A DNA stretch of 64,000 bases from Anthracocystis setariae (Eukaryota; Basidiomycota; Ustilaginomycetes; Ustilaginales; Ustilaginaceae), in contig CAKMXJ010000012.1 of the NCBI GenBank assembly GCA_928724745.1, forward strand, positions 372,001 through 436,000. Direction: 5' to 3'. The translations under genes were made by a program, and so were the position numbers. This document shows, one piece after another, positions 50,308 to 60,800 of the stretch. Positions within the stretch are counted from its first letter, which is position 1. The number at the start of each line of letters is the position of its first letter. Under the pieces are notes generated by a model, which was not told where the DNA came from, made no database searches, and saw nothing but the letters and a program-made list of their open reading frames with translations.

Positions 50308-53300
50308 TCATAGACCGCGAATTCTGGTCAAGCGAACCGCTCCATCTTCGGCGGCCGAAGCGAGCACTGCATCGTCACCGTCTTCCAACATGGGTGGTCT
50401 GAAAGCCAGTTGGTTGATCTGATCCGATGCCATGTCTTCCACCCTGAGCGTTGTCGTCCATTCCTCGGCCGCGTCGCTGCTCTCCCGCTGCTTACGCGCA
50501 AGAATCTCCACCTCGCCATCTTCCTTGCCCACGGCCAGCACCAGATCGACTCCAAACGCAACGGCTGTGACAGCTTCGTTGAATTTGATCGTCTGCAACA
50601 GCGTGAACGGCTTGTCTCCATCGGCTTCCAGCTCAAAGATCTTGACCGTCTTGTCTCGAGATGCGGTCGCAAAGACATACGGTCTCGACGCGTCGGTCGA
50701 CCAAGCGCAATCCCAGATGATCCTTGCATGCGAACGCTCGCCCGTAAACGGAACAAAGCTCCACTCCTCCTCTCGACCAGCAGCGGCGATCTTCTCGTAC
50801 ATTCGCCAGCTTCGGTCCCTCGAGCAGGTCAGAATATAGCGTGAATCCTGGCTCCACTGGATACGAGTGATGCTAAGCGAATGTCCTTCGAGCACAGCGA
50901 ACTCTCTCCAATTCTGGTGGCGATCGTGAATACGTACCACTGCGTGATCTTCGCTTGTGGCCTTGCAGCATGAGGCGACAAAGCGTCCACCTGTGATTGT
51001 GTTTCCTCCGTTCGTCAAGCTCGGCGGGTTGGCACTCACCCACAGCAACTCGTAGCCGTGGCCGTAGAGCTTTTCGAGCTCAGGCCAAAGTGTTTCGACG
51101 GACAGCTGCTCCTCCGAAGGCGGTTGACGCAACACCGCCGACGTTGACTCCTTGGCAGATCCGATGGGTTGGCCACTAGCCGAAGGCGCTTCTTCAATGG
51201 TAGAGCCTTCGAAAACAGCTCGATTCGAGAGACCAAGGGGTGGAACGCTGGCTCCCACGGGGCGAGAAGAAACATTGTCATCCGGCTCCAGCTGGCTTGC
51301 ATCATCTGCAAGACGCAGGTAGTGCGAAACAGCATGTCGCTTTGCCGTCTCAAGGGCTTGCACACGACGGGGGCCCTGCGAGACGAGCCACTTTCGAATG
51401 GCGGTGCTGCCGATCTTGCTTTCAGCCAACGCTTTGGCATCCCCCTTGAGCTCTGTCTCCCCCTCGCTACCGACAACGCCAATGACCCAATTCTCGAGCG
51501 ACTCAAGTCCGTTCTCCTGCCTCTTGCCGTCGATGAAGTCGGCGCCCGAGATCGTCTCGTCTGTGACCACCAGAGCTTGCAAATCTGCCTCGGTGGCAGC
51601 GGGTCCAGCAACGTCTTCTAGTTTGACGACCCGCTGTTGGATGGGACTGAACGGCAGTCGCACGAGGCTGATAAAGGCATTGACCGTAGCGATGCGCTCG
51701 CTGATGGGCTCGAGGAGGTGAGCGTTGGATTTCTTGGTCAACATGGCATCGTCCGTGACACCGACGATGATCTCTCGATCGGCGATGAGCGATGCCATGG
51801 TGAGCAAAATCTTGTGTCCCACATGCAAGTGGTCAAAGGTGCCGCCAAGTGCAGTGACAGGATAGCAAGTGAGACCTTTGCCATCGTCTTGACCTACAGC
51901 GTCGCTCGGTTCTTGGAAGCTCAGACGGGAAGCCAACCGTGTGGTCGCAGCGCCCTGCTGCTGCCAAAGCGCTTTCAGACCATGGTTGAGGTCTTCATCC
52001 ACCATGATCTGCGTGTTGCTGGTGCGCAGACGTTGCGCAACCTTGGCGAGCGAGGCATCCGGGACCAACAGCACCGAAATGTTGGCGAGCATCAAGCCAC
52101 GCTTGATGGCGACGGCCCATGCCTGTGCATAGAGCCACTTGAGGTAGAGTTCGATCTGCTTAAAGCTGATTCCCGAGAACGGCCTGCCAAAGAGATCGGA
52201 CGAGACGATGGCAGTGACCGAGTCGTTTTGCTCGTGGCAGCATTCCTCAACGGTCTGCTTTATGAGGTCACCATGCCTCTTCGCGGACTTGAGCAGGCCG
52301 ACTTCTGGGTCCACTGCCACATGCAGCAAGGCGTTGCGGCCAGTGACGGGACGAGAGGCTGCGCGAGACTCATGCTCGGACCCCAATATCGCACAGTTGA
52401 GTCCGTTTCTGCCTGCAGTGCCAACGAATCCGCGTGGAGCAGAAAACACGCGCAAGACCTTTTCGTCGGCGGCTGAGACGAAGTTGAGCCGATCCAGCCA
52501 GGCAACGGAATGCAAGTCATAACCATGAGACTGTGGACGAGCAACCTCGTGCCAAGTAGCTGATTGAGGCTGAAGCGATTGCCCTTGCTTCTGCATGGGT
52601 CGGGCGTGCAGACGGGTGGTCTGGTCGTCGGAGCAGCTGAGAAGATACTCTCCGCACGGTTCCCAGGCAACGGATCTGGCGGCGGCAAAGTGACCGGTCA
52701 CTGGATCCACGACTTTCCACTGAGCATAGGACGATCCAGTGGACTCGCGAGGCAAGGACCAGATATGTGCAGAGCCTCCCCAACCGTGCGCAACGACGGC
52801 CGAGATGGGGTGAGCGGGGTCGACAGGGACGGAAGCGTCGGACGCAGGCATCCAGAGAGCTCCAAAGAAGCCTAGGTTGCTGGCACCTCCAACCTCACCG
52901 AAACGCTGCGATGGCATCCAGATGGAAGACGCGAGATGATGGGAGGTCGGCCCGCGAGCCCGCTGAGCGCCTCCAGTTGACAAAAGAGTGGAATCGAAGG
53001 CGGGAAATGGCGAGGAGGTCGGTGCGTCAGAGGGCTGTCCAGAAGGTGTCCACAGGATGAGACTGTTGTCGGCGGAGGACGAAAGAAGTGCAGCAGGTTG
53101 CTGAGCTTGTCCGTTTGAGGAGATAGGCGGATGCCAACGCACGCCGGTAACCCAACTGTCATGTCCGACCAGCAAAGCGTCGAAGGTGACACTCCAGCGC
53201 TGCGTGGTGCCATCCAATTGGGGGATCGAGAAAGGATGGGCGCGAGTCGAAATCTCTCCAGCCTTTGTGTTTCGATCTGATTCGATCTTGGACACCATCT

Positions 53301-54273
53301 GCTCGAAATCGTCGTCCCCTGGGTTGGAAGAGACCTGTGATGCTGACTGGCTGAGGGTGGTGGGAGCGATCTTCCAAAGTCGAACACTCGCATCCTGAGA
53401 TCCACTGGCGAGCATGACACAATCCGCCTGACGGTCTGAATCAACAGCAGTGAGCGTATCGCAAAGGTCTAGAGACTTGACCCAATCCTCGTGGCCTTCT
53501 AGAGACAATTTGTGCTGGAAATCTACGTGCTGATCGTTGGCTGCGGAAGAGCTCGAGGCGAGGATGTCGATCTTGTTGGTGGTTGTAGCCAGTGCCATGA
53601 GGAGTTGCGGTGAAGCGCTTTCTTTGGCTGTCGCTGATGGCAAGGGCAGCAACGAGAGATCGAGAGGGAACCGTCCTTTGAGATCGATGGTCTGCAAGGC
53701 TGCCGGTGCTACCGACGGGTCGTCTGACACCGACCACACTTTGACAAGGCCATCGGATGCACCCGAGACGATGACAGAAGGAAGCGAGCCGGTGGCATGG
53801 GAGCGAAGGACGCCAAGCGCCGAGATGGATCCTTGATGCGCTGCTTTGATGCTATGCGCTCTCACCCACGAATGGTCGTCCCGCAACGTCCATACTGCTA
53901 TCGAGCCATCGGCTGATCCGGCTACAATGCACGGAAGTACCGACAGGGATGTGATCTTGGCAAATTTGAGGGAAGTGATGGATTTGGAGAAGCCGGTCGA
54001 GAGAAGCTGAGTGACCCCGGGTGAGGATGGATGCCCCGGGTTCTCCCAAATCGCGATCGACTTGTTGGCAGCATAGGCAATGATGCTGTGGGGAGCAATG
54101 GCCCAGTCGGCGATGTGATTGACACGGTTGAAAGCCGCTGAGATGTACGAGCTCGATGCTTGTGGTGCCATTGCGCGAGGAGCCAAAGGGGAGAAGATGA
54201 TGATGCTACTGTCAAGAGTGTCGATGATGTGAAAGTGTGAGGATCGAGGAGGATGAGCATCGTTCGGGAACAT
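50308..54273 (-). CDS. ELP2: Elongator subunit Elp2 with an inserted phosphopantetheine adenylyltransferase domain
   Basis: One uninterrupted frame of 1321 residues; a start at M35 (ATG at 54171, MAPQASSSYISAAFNRV) fits Elp2 best. Residues 40-620 are WD40 repeats of Elp2 (SGASDGLVKVW, LASGSQDASVRLW, then EKVLRVFSAPRGFV). Elp2 resumes at about 1008 with GASVPPLGLSNRAVFEG, then ELEKLYGHGYELLWVS and more WD40 repeats to the end (ATASRDKTVKIFEL). Between them, residues 645-990 are a complete Cab4-type PPAT, described separately. Yeast Elp2 is 788 residues; without the insert this would be about 940. Elp2 is the twin-propeller scaffold of Elongator, which modifies wobble uridines in tRNA using acetyl-CoA through Elp3. 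PPAT makes dephospho-CoA. Divergent from ATE1 with 172 bp between ORFs. The fusion is seen; its function is inferred. Confidence 0.93.
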   Translation of the reverse strand: MFPNDAHPPRSSHFHIIDTLDSSIIIFSPLAPRAMAPQASSSYISAAFNRVNHIADWAIAPHSIIAYAANKSIAIWENPGHPSSPGVTQLLSTGFSKSITSLKFAKITSLSVLPCIVAGSADGSIAVWTLRDDHSWVRAHSIKAAHQGSISALGVLRSHATGSLPSVIVSGASDGLVKVWSVSDDPSVAPAALQTIDLKGRFPLDLSLLPLPSATAKESASPQLLMALATTTNKIDILASSSSAANDQHVDFQHKLSLEGHEDWVKSLDLCDTLTAVDSDRQADCVMLASGSQDASVRLWKIAPTTLSQSASQVSSNPGDDDFEQMVSKIESDRNTKAGEISTRAHPFSIPQLDGTTQRWSVTFDALLVGHDSWVTGVRWHPPISSNGQAQQPAALLSSSADNSLILWTPSGQPSDAPTSSPFPAFDSTLLSTGGAQRARGPTSHHLASSIWMPSQRFGEVGGASNLGFFGALWMPASDASVPVDPAHPISAVVAHGWGGSAHIWSLPRESTGSSYAQWKVVDPVTGHFAAARSVAWEPCGEYLLSCSDDQTTRLHARPMQKQGQSLQPQSATWHEVARPQSHGYDLHSVAWLDRLNFVSAADEKVLRVFSAPRGFVGTAGRNGLNCAILGSEHESRAASRPVTGRNALLHVAVDPEVGLLKSAKRHGDLIKQTVEECCHEQNDSVTAIVSSDLFGRPFSGISFKQIELYLKWLYAQAWAVAIKRGLMLANISVLLVPDASLAKVAQRLRTSNTQIMVDEDLNHGLKALWQQQGAATTRLASRLSFQEPSDAVGQDDGKGLTCYPVTALGGTFDHLHVGHKILLTMASLIADREIIVGVTDDAMLTKKSNAHLLEPISERIATVNAFISLVRLPFSPIQQRVVKLEDVAGPAATEADLQALVVTDETISGADFIDGKRQENGLESLENWVIGVVGSEGETELKGDAKALAESKIGSTAIRKWLVSQGPRRVQALETAKRHAVSHYLRLADDASQLEPDDNVSSRPVGASVPPLGLSNRAVFEGSTIEEAPSASGQPIGSAKESTSAVLRQPPSEEQLSVETLWPELEKLYGHGYELLWVSANPPSLTNGGNTITGGRFVASCCKATSEDHAVVRIHDRHQNWREFAVLEGHSLSITRIQWSQDSRYILTCSRDRSWRMYEKIAAAGREEEWSFVPFTGERSHARIIWDCAWSTDASRPYVFATASRDKTVKIFELEADGDKPFTLLQTIKFNEAVTAVAFGVDLVLAVGKEDGEVEILARKQRESSDAAEEWTTTLRVEDMASDQINQLAFRPPMLEDGDDAVLASAAEDGAVRLTRIRGL
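51304..52341 (-). other. PPAT (Cab4/CoaD-like) domain embedded in Elp2
   Basis: Residues about 645-990 of the Elp2 frame. The first 150 residues (NALLHVAVDPEVGLLKS through ANISVLLVPD) correspond to the N-terminal region of eukaryotic PPATs. The nucleotidyltransferase core follows: TALGGTFDHLHVGHKILL with HxGH at 817-820, GVTDDAMLTKK at 838-848, LLEPISER, LVVTDETISGADF, and KIGSTAIRKWL at 953-963, the counterpart of the ISSTxIR motif. All catalytic signatures are present, so it looks active. The enzyme converts phosphopantetheine and ATP to dephospho-CoA, the fourth step of CoA synthesis. I saw no canonical splice pair that would remove it. Confidence 0.9.
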
Positions 54274-54445
54274 TTTTAAATTAAAAAAAGAAATGAATTT
54301 CTTCGGACTGCACGGTCAATCCGCAAAAAGGGTCCTTCCGACTGTGACGCATGAGCCTCCACTTTTGGGTGCATGAAGCATTCGGCTTGGTGGTGATGAG
54401 CCTCTTGGCACTTCCTTCACCATGCAAAGCTAGCTGCTCTCAACC

Positions 54446-56031
54446 ATGGCGGGTGGGCGTACCAAAGTCCAGCTATCCATCGTCTCTCCTGTTGGATACA
54501 CGAGCTCTACCTGCGGATACTGCACCGCGCCTGGTTCGGGCAAACGAAGCAGCACCAAGTCGAGCAAAAGTTACGGCATTTGGGCCCACCGCCTTTCCCC
54601 GTACCATTACCAGAGGCTCATCGACCAAGGCTGGAGACGTGCCGGTGACTATATCTACAAATCTGACCTCTCCCGAACATGCTGTGCTCAAATCCCTATT
54701 CGATTGGCGGCGGACGAGTTTAAGCCTACGAAGCGTCACAGACGCGCACTGACCAATCTGCTCTTTCGTGTGCGTCAATCCAAACCAAAGCCGGCCAAGT
54801 GGAAAGGTCGCTGGAGTAGAGGAAGGGACTGGGATGTGGAGAAACGCTGGCAAGAGGTTGTTTCCGACGAAAGGGGCCCTCCATCTTCGTCAGAATGGGC
54901 AGATGAGGTAGCAGGTCCCATCACTCACCAGCTACAAGTGCGGCTCGGGCTGTCGAGTTGCACCGACGAAAAGTACCAGCTTTTCCGCAAATACCAAGCC
55001 AAAGTCCACGGCGAATCCGACGACAAGATCAGCAGCGAAAAGGGGTTCTGCCGCTTTCTGGTCGACACGAGCATGGCATTGACGTGGCCCTCGACTGGGG
55101 AGCCTCTGAGTCCAAGTCAAGAAGTCCAGTGGCGAGCCAAGAGCATCGACCTGAGCGATCTTCCAGAGCAGCTTCCTTATGGCTGTTATCACCAAGAGTA
55201 CAGATTGGATGGCAAGCTGGTTGCTGTCGGAGTCCTCGACATCCTCCCAACATGCATCAGCAGCGTCTACGTCTTCTACGACCCCGATTATAACGATTGG
55301 CAGCTTGGCAGAGTGTCGGCGCTACAGGAAATCGCTCTTGCAAAGCGACTTGGTCGTCTAAAAGCCATGGACCAGATCCAGTCCTACTACATGGGCTTCT
55401 ACATCCACACGTGTCAGAAGATGAAGTACAAAGCCGACTACAAGCCTAGTCAGTTGCTCGACTGTAGCAACAACACCTGGCACAGGTTGGCAGACGTCGT
55501 TTCCAGCTTAGATGCAAAGCGATCCTATGGTTGGTCCGACACTCACGAGCAATCAGATGCAGCTACTCAGGTTCGAGACGAAGAGAAAGGCTCGGATAGC
55601 AGCAAGGACGAAGACGAAGACGATCAAGTGACCCGGATACCCACTCAGCCGAGACCACCGCCCGGCATGCTGAACGCACACACCATTTTACAGTCTCTGA
55701 TCCAACTGCTGAGCGGCGCTGAGGCATCCGACGCTGGACCAAAATTGGATTTGCTGCAAGAATCCCTGGTGCTCGAAGCAAAGAATCAGGCGCAGGGCAT
55801 CAAGCCCCTCTTGGTAGGTTATCGTGGTGCCGCATTGGGTGGATCGATGGTAACTGACCAACATCCTGTTTCGTATTTACTTTTCCGCAGATGTCCAACA
55901 TCTTTGCGAACTACGTGCAGGATGTACCAGATATCGATCAGCAAGGGGATTCGGCCATGGTGCAGGCGATCGAGTGCATTGCGGCTCTCTTCCATCCGGA
56001 ACTAGTATCTCAGACGGTCATTTTCTTGTAA
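54446..56031 (+). CDS. ATE1: Arginyl-tRNA--protein transferase Ate1, two exons
   Basis: Ate1 adds arginine from Arg-tRNA to N-terminal Asp, Glu or oxidised Cys, marking proteins for the N-degron pathway. Exon 1 is 54446-55813 and exon 2 is 55891-56031, with a 77-base intron (GTAGGT donor, TTTTCCGCAG acceptor, phase 0). The product is 502 residues, almost the length of yeast Ate1 (503). The N-terminal domain has the conserved Cys pairs CGYC and CC (TCCAQIPIRL). The C-terminal domain has KGFCRFLVDTSM, YGCYHQEYRLDGKLVAVGVL, YYMGFYIHTCQKMKYKADY and KPSQLLDC. Exon 2 encodes MSNIFANYVQDVPDIDQQGD and ends VIFL. Reading through the intron instead gives a 519-residue frame with an unrelated tail. Confidence 0.95.
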
Positions 56032-56109
56032 TGCTGACGGGTGGATCAGGTTGATGCCTGTGGCGGCGACGCTGACAAACAAGTTGGATTGGCATTGACG
56101 AGATGCAGG

Positions 56110-56650
56110 TTAGGTCGACATGGCTTGTGGTGCGTTGCTTTGCTTGTCCAGCTCCGCTCTGTAGGTACAAAGAGATTGACGAGAGAGGTCAAGCAGGCAA
56201 GTCAGTAGTTGGAATTGCGATGGGCGGCGATGAAAAGTATGGGGACACTCACCTTAAAGCCTTGCTAAAGTCGTCTTCGACTGTGTCATCATCCCACGAA
56301 TCCTGCCAGAGGTGGTCGCCTGTGCTAGCAGAAGAGGCGCCCATGGTAAGGCCGACGCCAGCGCCAAGTGCATTGGACCCGCCTCCGGTCAAGTGTGAGA
56401 GATCCGTTTCTGCATCATTCCAGTCTGTTGGAAAGCGAAAGGCAAAAGTCGATTAGATTGACATGCTCGCAGCAGTTCTGAGCCAGAGAGGGTCGATTCA
56501 GATTGCATGCTTACCTTGCTCGTCGAACTCTTCAAACTCGTCATCTTCATCCAGGGCACCGAGCGACGGGAGCAAAGACTTGGGCTCCTCGGCGGGTTTT
56601 GTGGATTGCGCCTCTGGCTTGGTACCCTGTGAATTGGAAGCGGCCGACAT
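56110..56650 (-). CDS. SEM1: 26S proteasome subunit Sem1/Dss1, three exons
   Basis: A small acidic protein, too short and split to show as one long frame. Exons on the minus strand are 56650-56515, 56424-56253 and 56158-56110, with GTAAGC and GTGAGT donors and matching phases. The product is 118 residues. It starts MSAASNSQGTKPEAQSTK, has the acidic DEDDEFEEFDEQDW block, a Gly/Ala/Ser linker, then the second acidic block HLWQDSWDDDTVEDDF followed by the amphipathic helix SKALRAELDKQ. Two acidic blocks with Trp, then a C-terminal helix, is the Sem1/Dss1 signature. It tethers lid subunits of the proteasome and also serves BRCA2-like and TREX-2 complexes. Longer than yeast Sem1 (89) because of the Gly-rich linker. 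Confidence 0.95.
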
Positions 56651-57455
56651 GGTCGATCAATGAGTAAGCTGGCTGGAAATGTTTTCCCTAGAGAGATACA
56701 AGGTGTAGCTAGCGGAGCGGAGTGTGGTTGCGGTGGTTATCGTGGCCTGGCAGAGCGGGTGAAAGTCACGAGGATAGAAGCTGGTTGGAGAGCGAGCTTG
56801 AGGTTTGAAGCAAGCAAAGGTGTTGGATTGGAGTCAAGTGGAGTAACGCGCGTCCCGATCACGATTTTTACACTTGTTAGATCGCAATCTGCTCAACGAC
56901 CATCTTTTTCAAGGTGCGCTTTGCACACGATGGTCCGTGTCCGCGAAGAAAGCTGGCTTTCTCGCTTGCGCGGTTTCTTTTTGTACGGCGGCTTAGTCGG
57001 GTTCCTGCTCGAGCAGTGGCAACTTTGTCCATTCAGACTATCCCAGCATCCTTGCAAGGAGCCCAAGCTAGCTGCCATGTAGATTACAGTACAGGACTGC
57101 ATAGCAAGTGAGCTGGAGAGCATTGCTGGAACAGCATCCATGCTGCAGCCGCCTGGCTGTCCGTCCGTATTTTCGCCCAAGAAGACGCGTAGCCGCGGAC
57201 CGTCCGATTTGAATTCAGTCGGCACTAGTTCCGCTTTAAAAATGTACAGTTGGAAATCCACACAACTACGCACAGGCTACACTTGCACTTATTTGCAATT
57301 TGAAATGATCGGGTGGTGCGCACGAGAGAGAGAGAGAGAGAGCGAAGCAGCCAAAGCAAAGAGCGATGCGTTGGAAGCGACAAAATGGACGCCGCCAGCT
57401 CACTGTGCTGTGGCCCGCACGCATCGCCCATCGACGCACGCCCCAACCAATTAAT

Positions 57456-57489
<34 letters not shown>

Positions 57490-57860
57490 AGTCAATCAAT
57501 CAATCAATCGAGTTGGCACTGAGACGGCTGAATTGCACCTTCTTGTCGATTGCCATCCACACCAACCAACCTCGTTTCTTTCTTATCCGCATCACGCTGC
57601 TTGGTTCAGACGGCTTTCTCCTATCATCTTGGTTTTCTGGTCTCGACTTCTTTCCGCGTTTGGCTACCTCTCATCTTCGACGGTCTGGCATTGTTCATTT
57701 CAGTTTCAAATCGGTCGACCGCACATCTGGACTTGTTCTTCTCCTCCACCGCACCCCATCGCCTTGTGCATCTTGCTGGGCTCAGCCCGCTTGGTTGCCT
57801 GTGTCCTCGGTCTAGAGCCATCCTCGGTCCGCTTCTGCGCTTGATACGAAACCCGCAATC
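56651..57860. other. Divergent upstream region of SEM1 and SEC31
   Basis: About 1.2 kb between two divergent start codons. It holds a (GA)n run near 57325-57341 and a (CAGT)n/(CAAT)n tract at 57457-57509. The stretch before 57861 is pyrimidine-rich, as fungal leaders often are. No gene supported. Confidence 0.55.
57457..57509. repeat. (CAGT)n passing into (CAAT)n microsatellite
   Basis: About nine imperfect CAGT units followed by four CAAT units, about 350 bp upstream of the SEC31 start. Confidence 0.9.
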
Positions 57861-60800
57861 ATGAAGGCGTACATCAACCGCACTGCCACTTTTGCGTGGT
57901 CGCCTGCCGCCTTGGAGTCCGACTCCCCCCTCGTCGCTACCGGTACCGTTGCAGGCGCTCTTGACGAATCCTTTAGCAACGAAAGTGTGCTCGAACTTTG
58001 GCAGCCATCCTACGCCGCTTCCTCTGCAGATGCCTCCGATGCAAAGCCGCTTGGCTCCATCTCCACCAGCGCACGCTTCAACCGTCTTGCCTGGGGCTAC
58101 GTCAACCCTTCCCGTCCAAAAGGCCTCCTAGCCGCCGGTCTCGAAAATGGCGAACTCGGCATCTGGGATGCGGAAAAGATCCTCAACGGAGCTTCCGAGT
58201 CGGACGCTCAGGTCATCAACAACACAACACACACCGGCCCAGTTCGAGGTCTCGACTTCAACCCTCTCCAGCCCAATCTGCTCTCTAGTGGTGCCGTCGC
58301 CGGTGAAATCTTCATTTGGGATCTCAACTCGCCCGCAAAACCATACTCTCCCGGTGCACGCTCGCAGAAGCTCGACGAGATCACCTCTCTCGCCTGGAAC
58401 TGTCAAGTTCCTCACGTTCTTGCCACCTCTTCCAGCAGCGGTTACACGGTCGTCTGGGATCTCAAAGGCAAGCGCGAGGTGGTCGCTCTCCAATACGGCG
58501 GTGGCGCTGGTACAGCCGGTGGCAGCGTTGGTTTCAATGCTGGTGGTGCCCTTGCTGCCGGTGGCCGTCGCGGCATGAGTGCCGTTGCCTGGCACCCCGA
58601 CACGCCGACTCGCCTCGTCACTGCTAGCGAAGACGACTCCAGCCCCGTCATCATGCTCTGGGATCTCCGAAACTCGCGCGCCCCCGAAAAGATCATGACG
58701 GGTCACGACAAAGGCGTCCTCTCGCTCTCTTGGTGCAAGCAGGACGCCGACCTCCTCCTCTCCTGTGGCAAAGACAACCGTTCCATCTGCTGGAATCCGC
58801 AGACGTGCGAGATCGTAGGCGAGCTTCCCTCCAGCTCCAACTGGTCCTTCGAAGTCCAGTGGTCGCCTCGCAATCCCGGCATGCTTGCTACCGCCAGCTT
58901 CGACGGCAAGATCGGTGTCCACTCGCTTCAGAGCACCAACGCCCCTGAAAACGACGCTCCCGCCGCAGTCCAGCTCTCGGACGGTTCCGACTTCTTCAAC
59001 CAACCCGCAGCTCCCGAGACTGCCTCCAAGGGTCTGTCGCTCAAACAGCCTCCCAAGTGGCTGCGACGCCCCGTCTCGGCCGTCTTTGGTTTTGGTGGTC
59101 AGCTCGTCTCGAGCGGAGCCGCTTCTTCCAAGCCTTTCACTTCCACCGTCCACCTGCGTGACGTCGTTTCCGAGCCTTCCATTGTCGAGCGTGCTACAAA
59201 GCTCCAGCAGGCCCTTGACGGTCAGAGCCTCGCCGAATTCTGTGCCGAACGCAGCCAGGACCCTGCCACACGGCCCGACGACATCGCCAACTGGAAGGCC
59301 CTTCAGACCCTCTTCCACGCCGACTCACGCGACGAGCTCGTCGCCCTTCTCGGTTTCTCAAAGGATGACGTCGCCAAGAAAGTGTCGCAGTCTGTCGCCG
59401 CATTCAAGTCGAACGGTACCGCTGCCGTTGAAGAGACCACGCCCGAAAGCAAGGCCGTCGATGAGCCAGAGCTAGCCAAGCCTGCTGCTGTCCAGGGTGC
59501 CGCAGTTGATGCTGCCGCCGACACCGTTGTGCCTGCCGCTGCTGACGAGACAGAGCCCGCTGAAGCCGATAACAAGGACGCCAACGAGCCTAGCCTGTTC
59601 GGGGACGATACGGTAGGAGCCGGCAGCAACGATGGTTCCGACTTTTTCAGCCAGATCGCGTCTGGCCAGACGCCTGCTGTTCGGTCTGCCCTTCCCGATC
59701 ACCTCCTGTCGCAGGCGCCGGCCCAGTCATCCGCTGCCGCAACTGTCGGCTCGCCCGCTCCCTCCTCGATTGCCAGCGAGAGCATCCGCCCTTCCACGTT
59801 CAAGATCTACCCATCCGAAGAGTCCGAAGGTGACAAGCTCATCACTCGCGCCCTTGTTCTCGGTGACTTCGACAGCGCCGTCTCGCTCTGCATCAATAGC
59901 GATCGCTTCGCCGACGCCTTCCTTCTCGCCGTCCGTGGCGGTGAGGAGCTTCTCGCCAAGACCCAGAAGGCCTACTTCGAGAAGCGCACGGCCCATCTTC
60001 CCTATCTTCGTCTCTTCCAGAGCATTGTCTCGGATGACCTCACCGATGTCGTTCAGAATGCTGACCTTGGCGAGTGGCAAGAGATCTTTGTCGTCCTCTG
60101 CACCTTTGCCAAGCAAGACGAGTTTAGCAACCTCACCGAGCAGCTCGGTCAGCGACTCGAGTTCCAGTACTCTTTGGCTCGCAACTCGGACGCTACGCAG
60201 GCCAAGGAACACCGCAAGAACGCCGTGCTCTGCTACCTCGCCGCGGGTAAGCTCGAAAAGGTGGCCGGCATGTGGATCGACGAAATGAAGGAGGAAGAGC
60301 TTTCTCTCCGATCGAGCAACAAGCGCACCGATGCTTCCACCGAGGGTACTCTGTACACGGCCCGCGCAGAAGCTCTTCAGACGTTCATGGAAAAGATCAC
60401 CGTCTTCCAGAGCGCGGTCGGCTACGTCGACGTCGACCTCCAGCAGCCTACTCAGGACTCGGTCGTTGCAGAGACGGGTGCCAGATCCTACAAGCTTGCT
60501 CCTCTGTACGACCGCATCCACGAGTATGTGGAGTTGCTTGCCGATCAGGGTCTCATCTCGCCTGCCCTTCGATTTGCGGCGCAGACGCCTGCCGACTACC
60601 GACCCCAGGGTCCCGCCGATCCTAGCGCCAGCGGTGCACTCACCGCCAGCGATCTCAAGCAGCGCTTGCTTAAGGCTGAAAGCGCACGTCCCAAGGGTGA
60701 AGCTGCGGCACCAACCACCGACAGCTACCCTGCTCCCGCCGCCGCCGCCGCCGCCGCCACCAACAGCTACTCTGCTCCTGCGGCTTCCACTTCGGCATAC

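Noticed and set aside
55814..56005. Read-through tail of ATE1 giving 519 residues
   Set aside because: Clear GT-AG intron at 55814-55890; splicing gives a 502-residue protein with a sensible C terminus.
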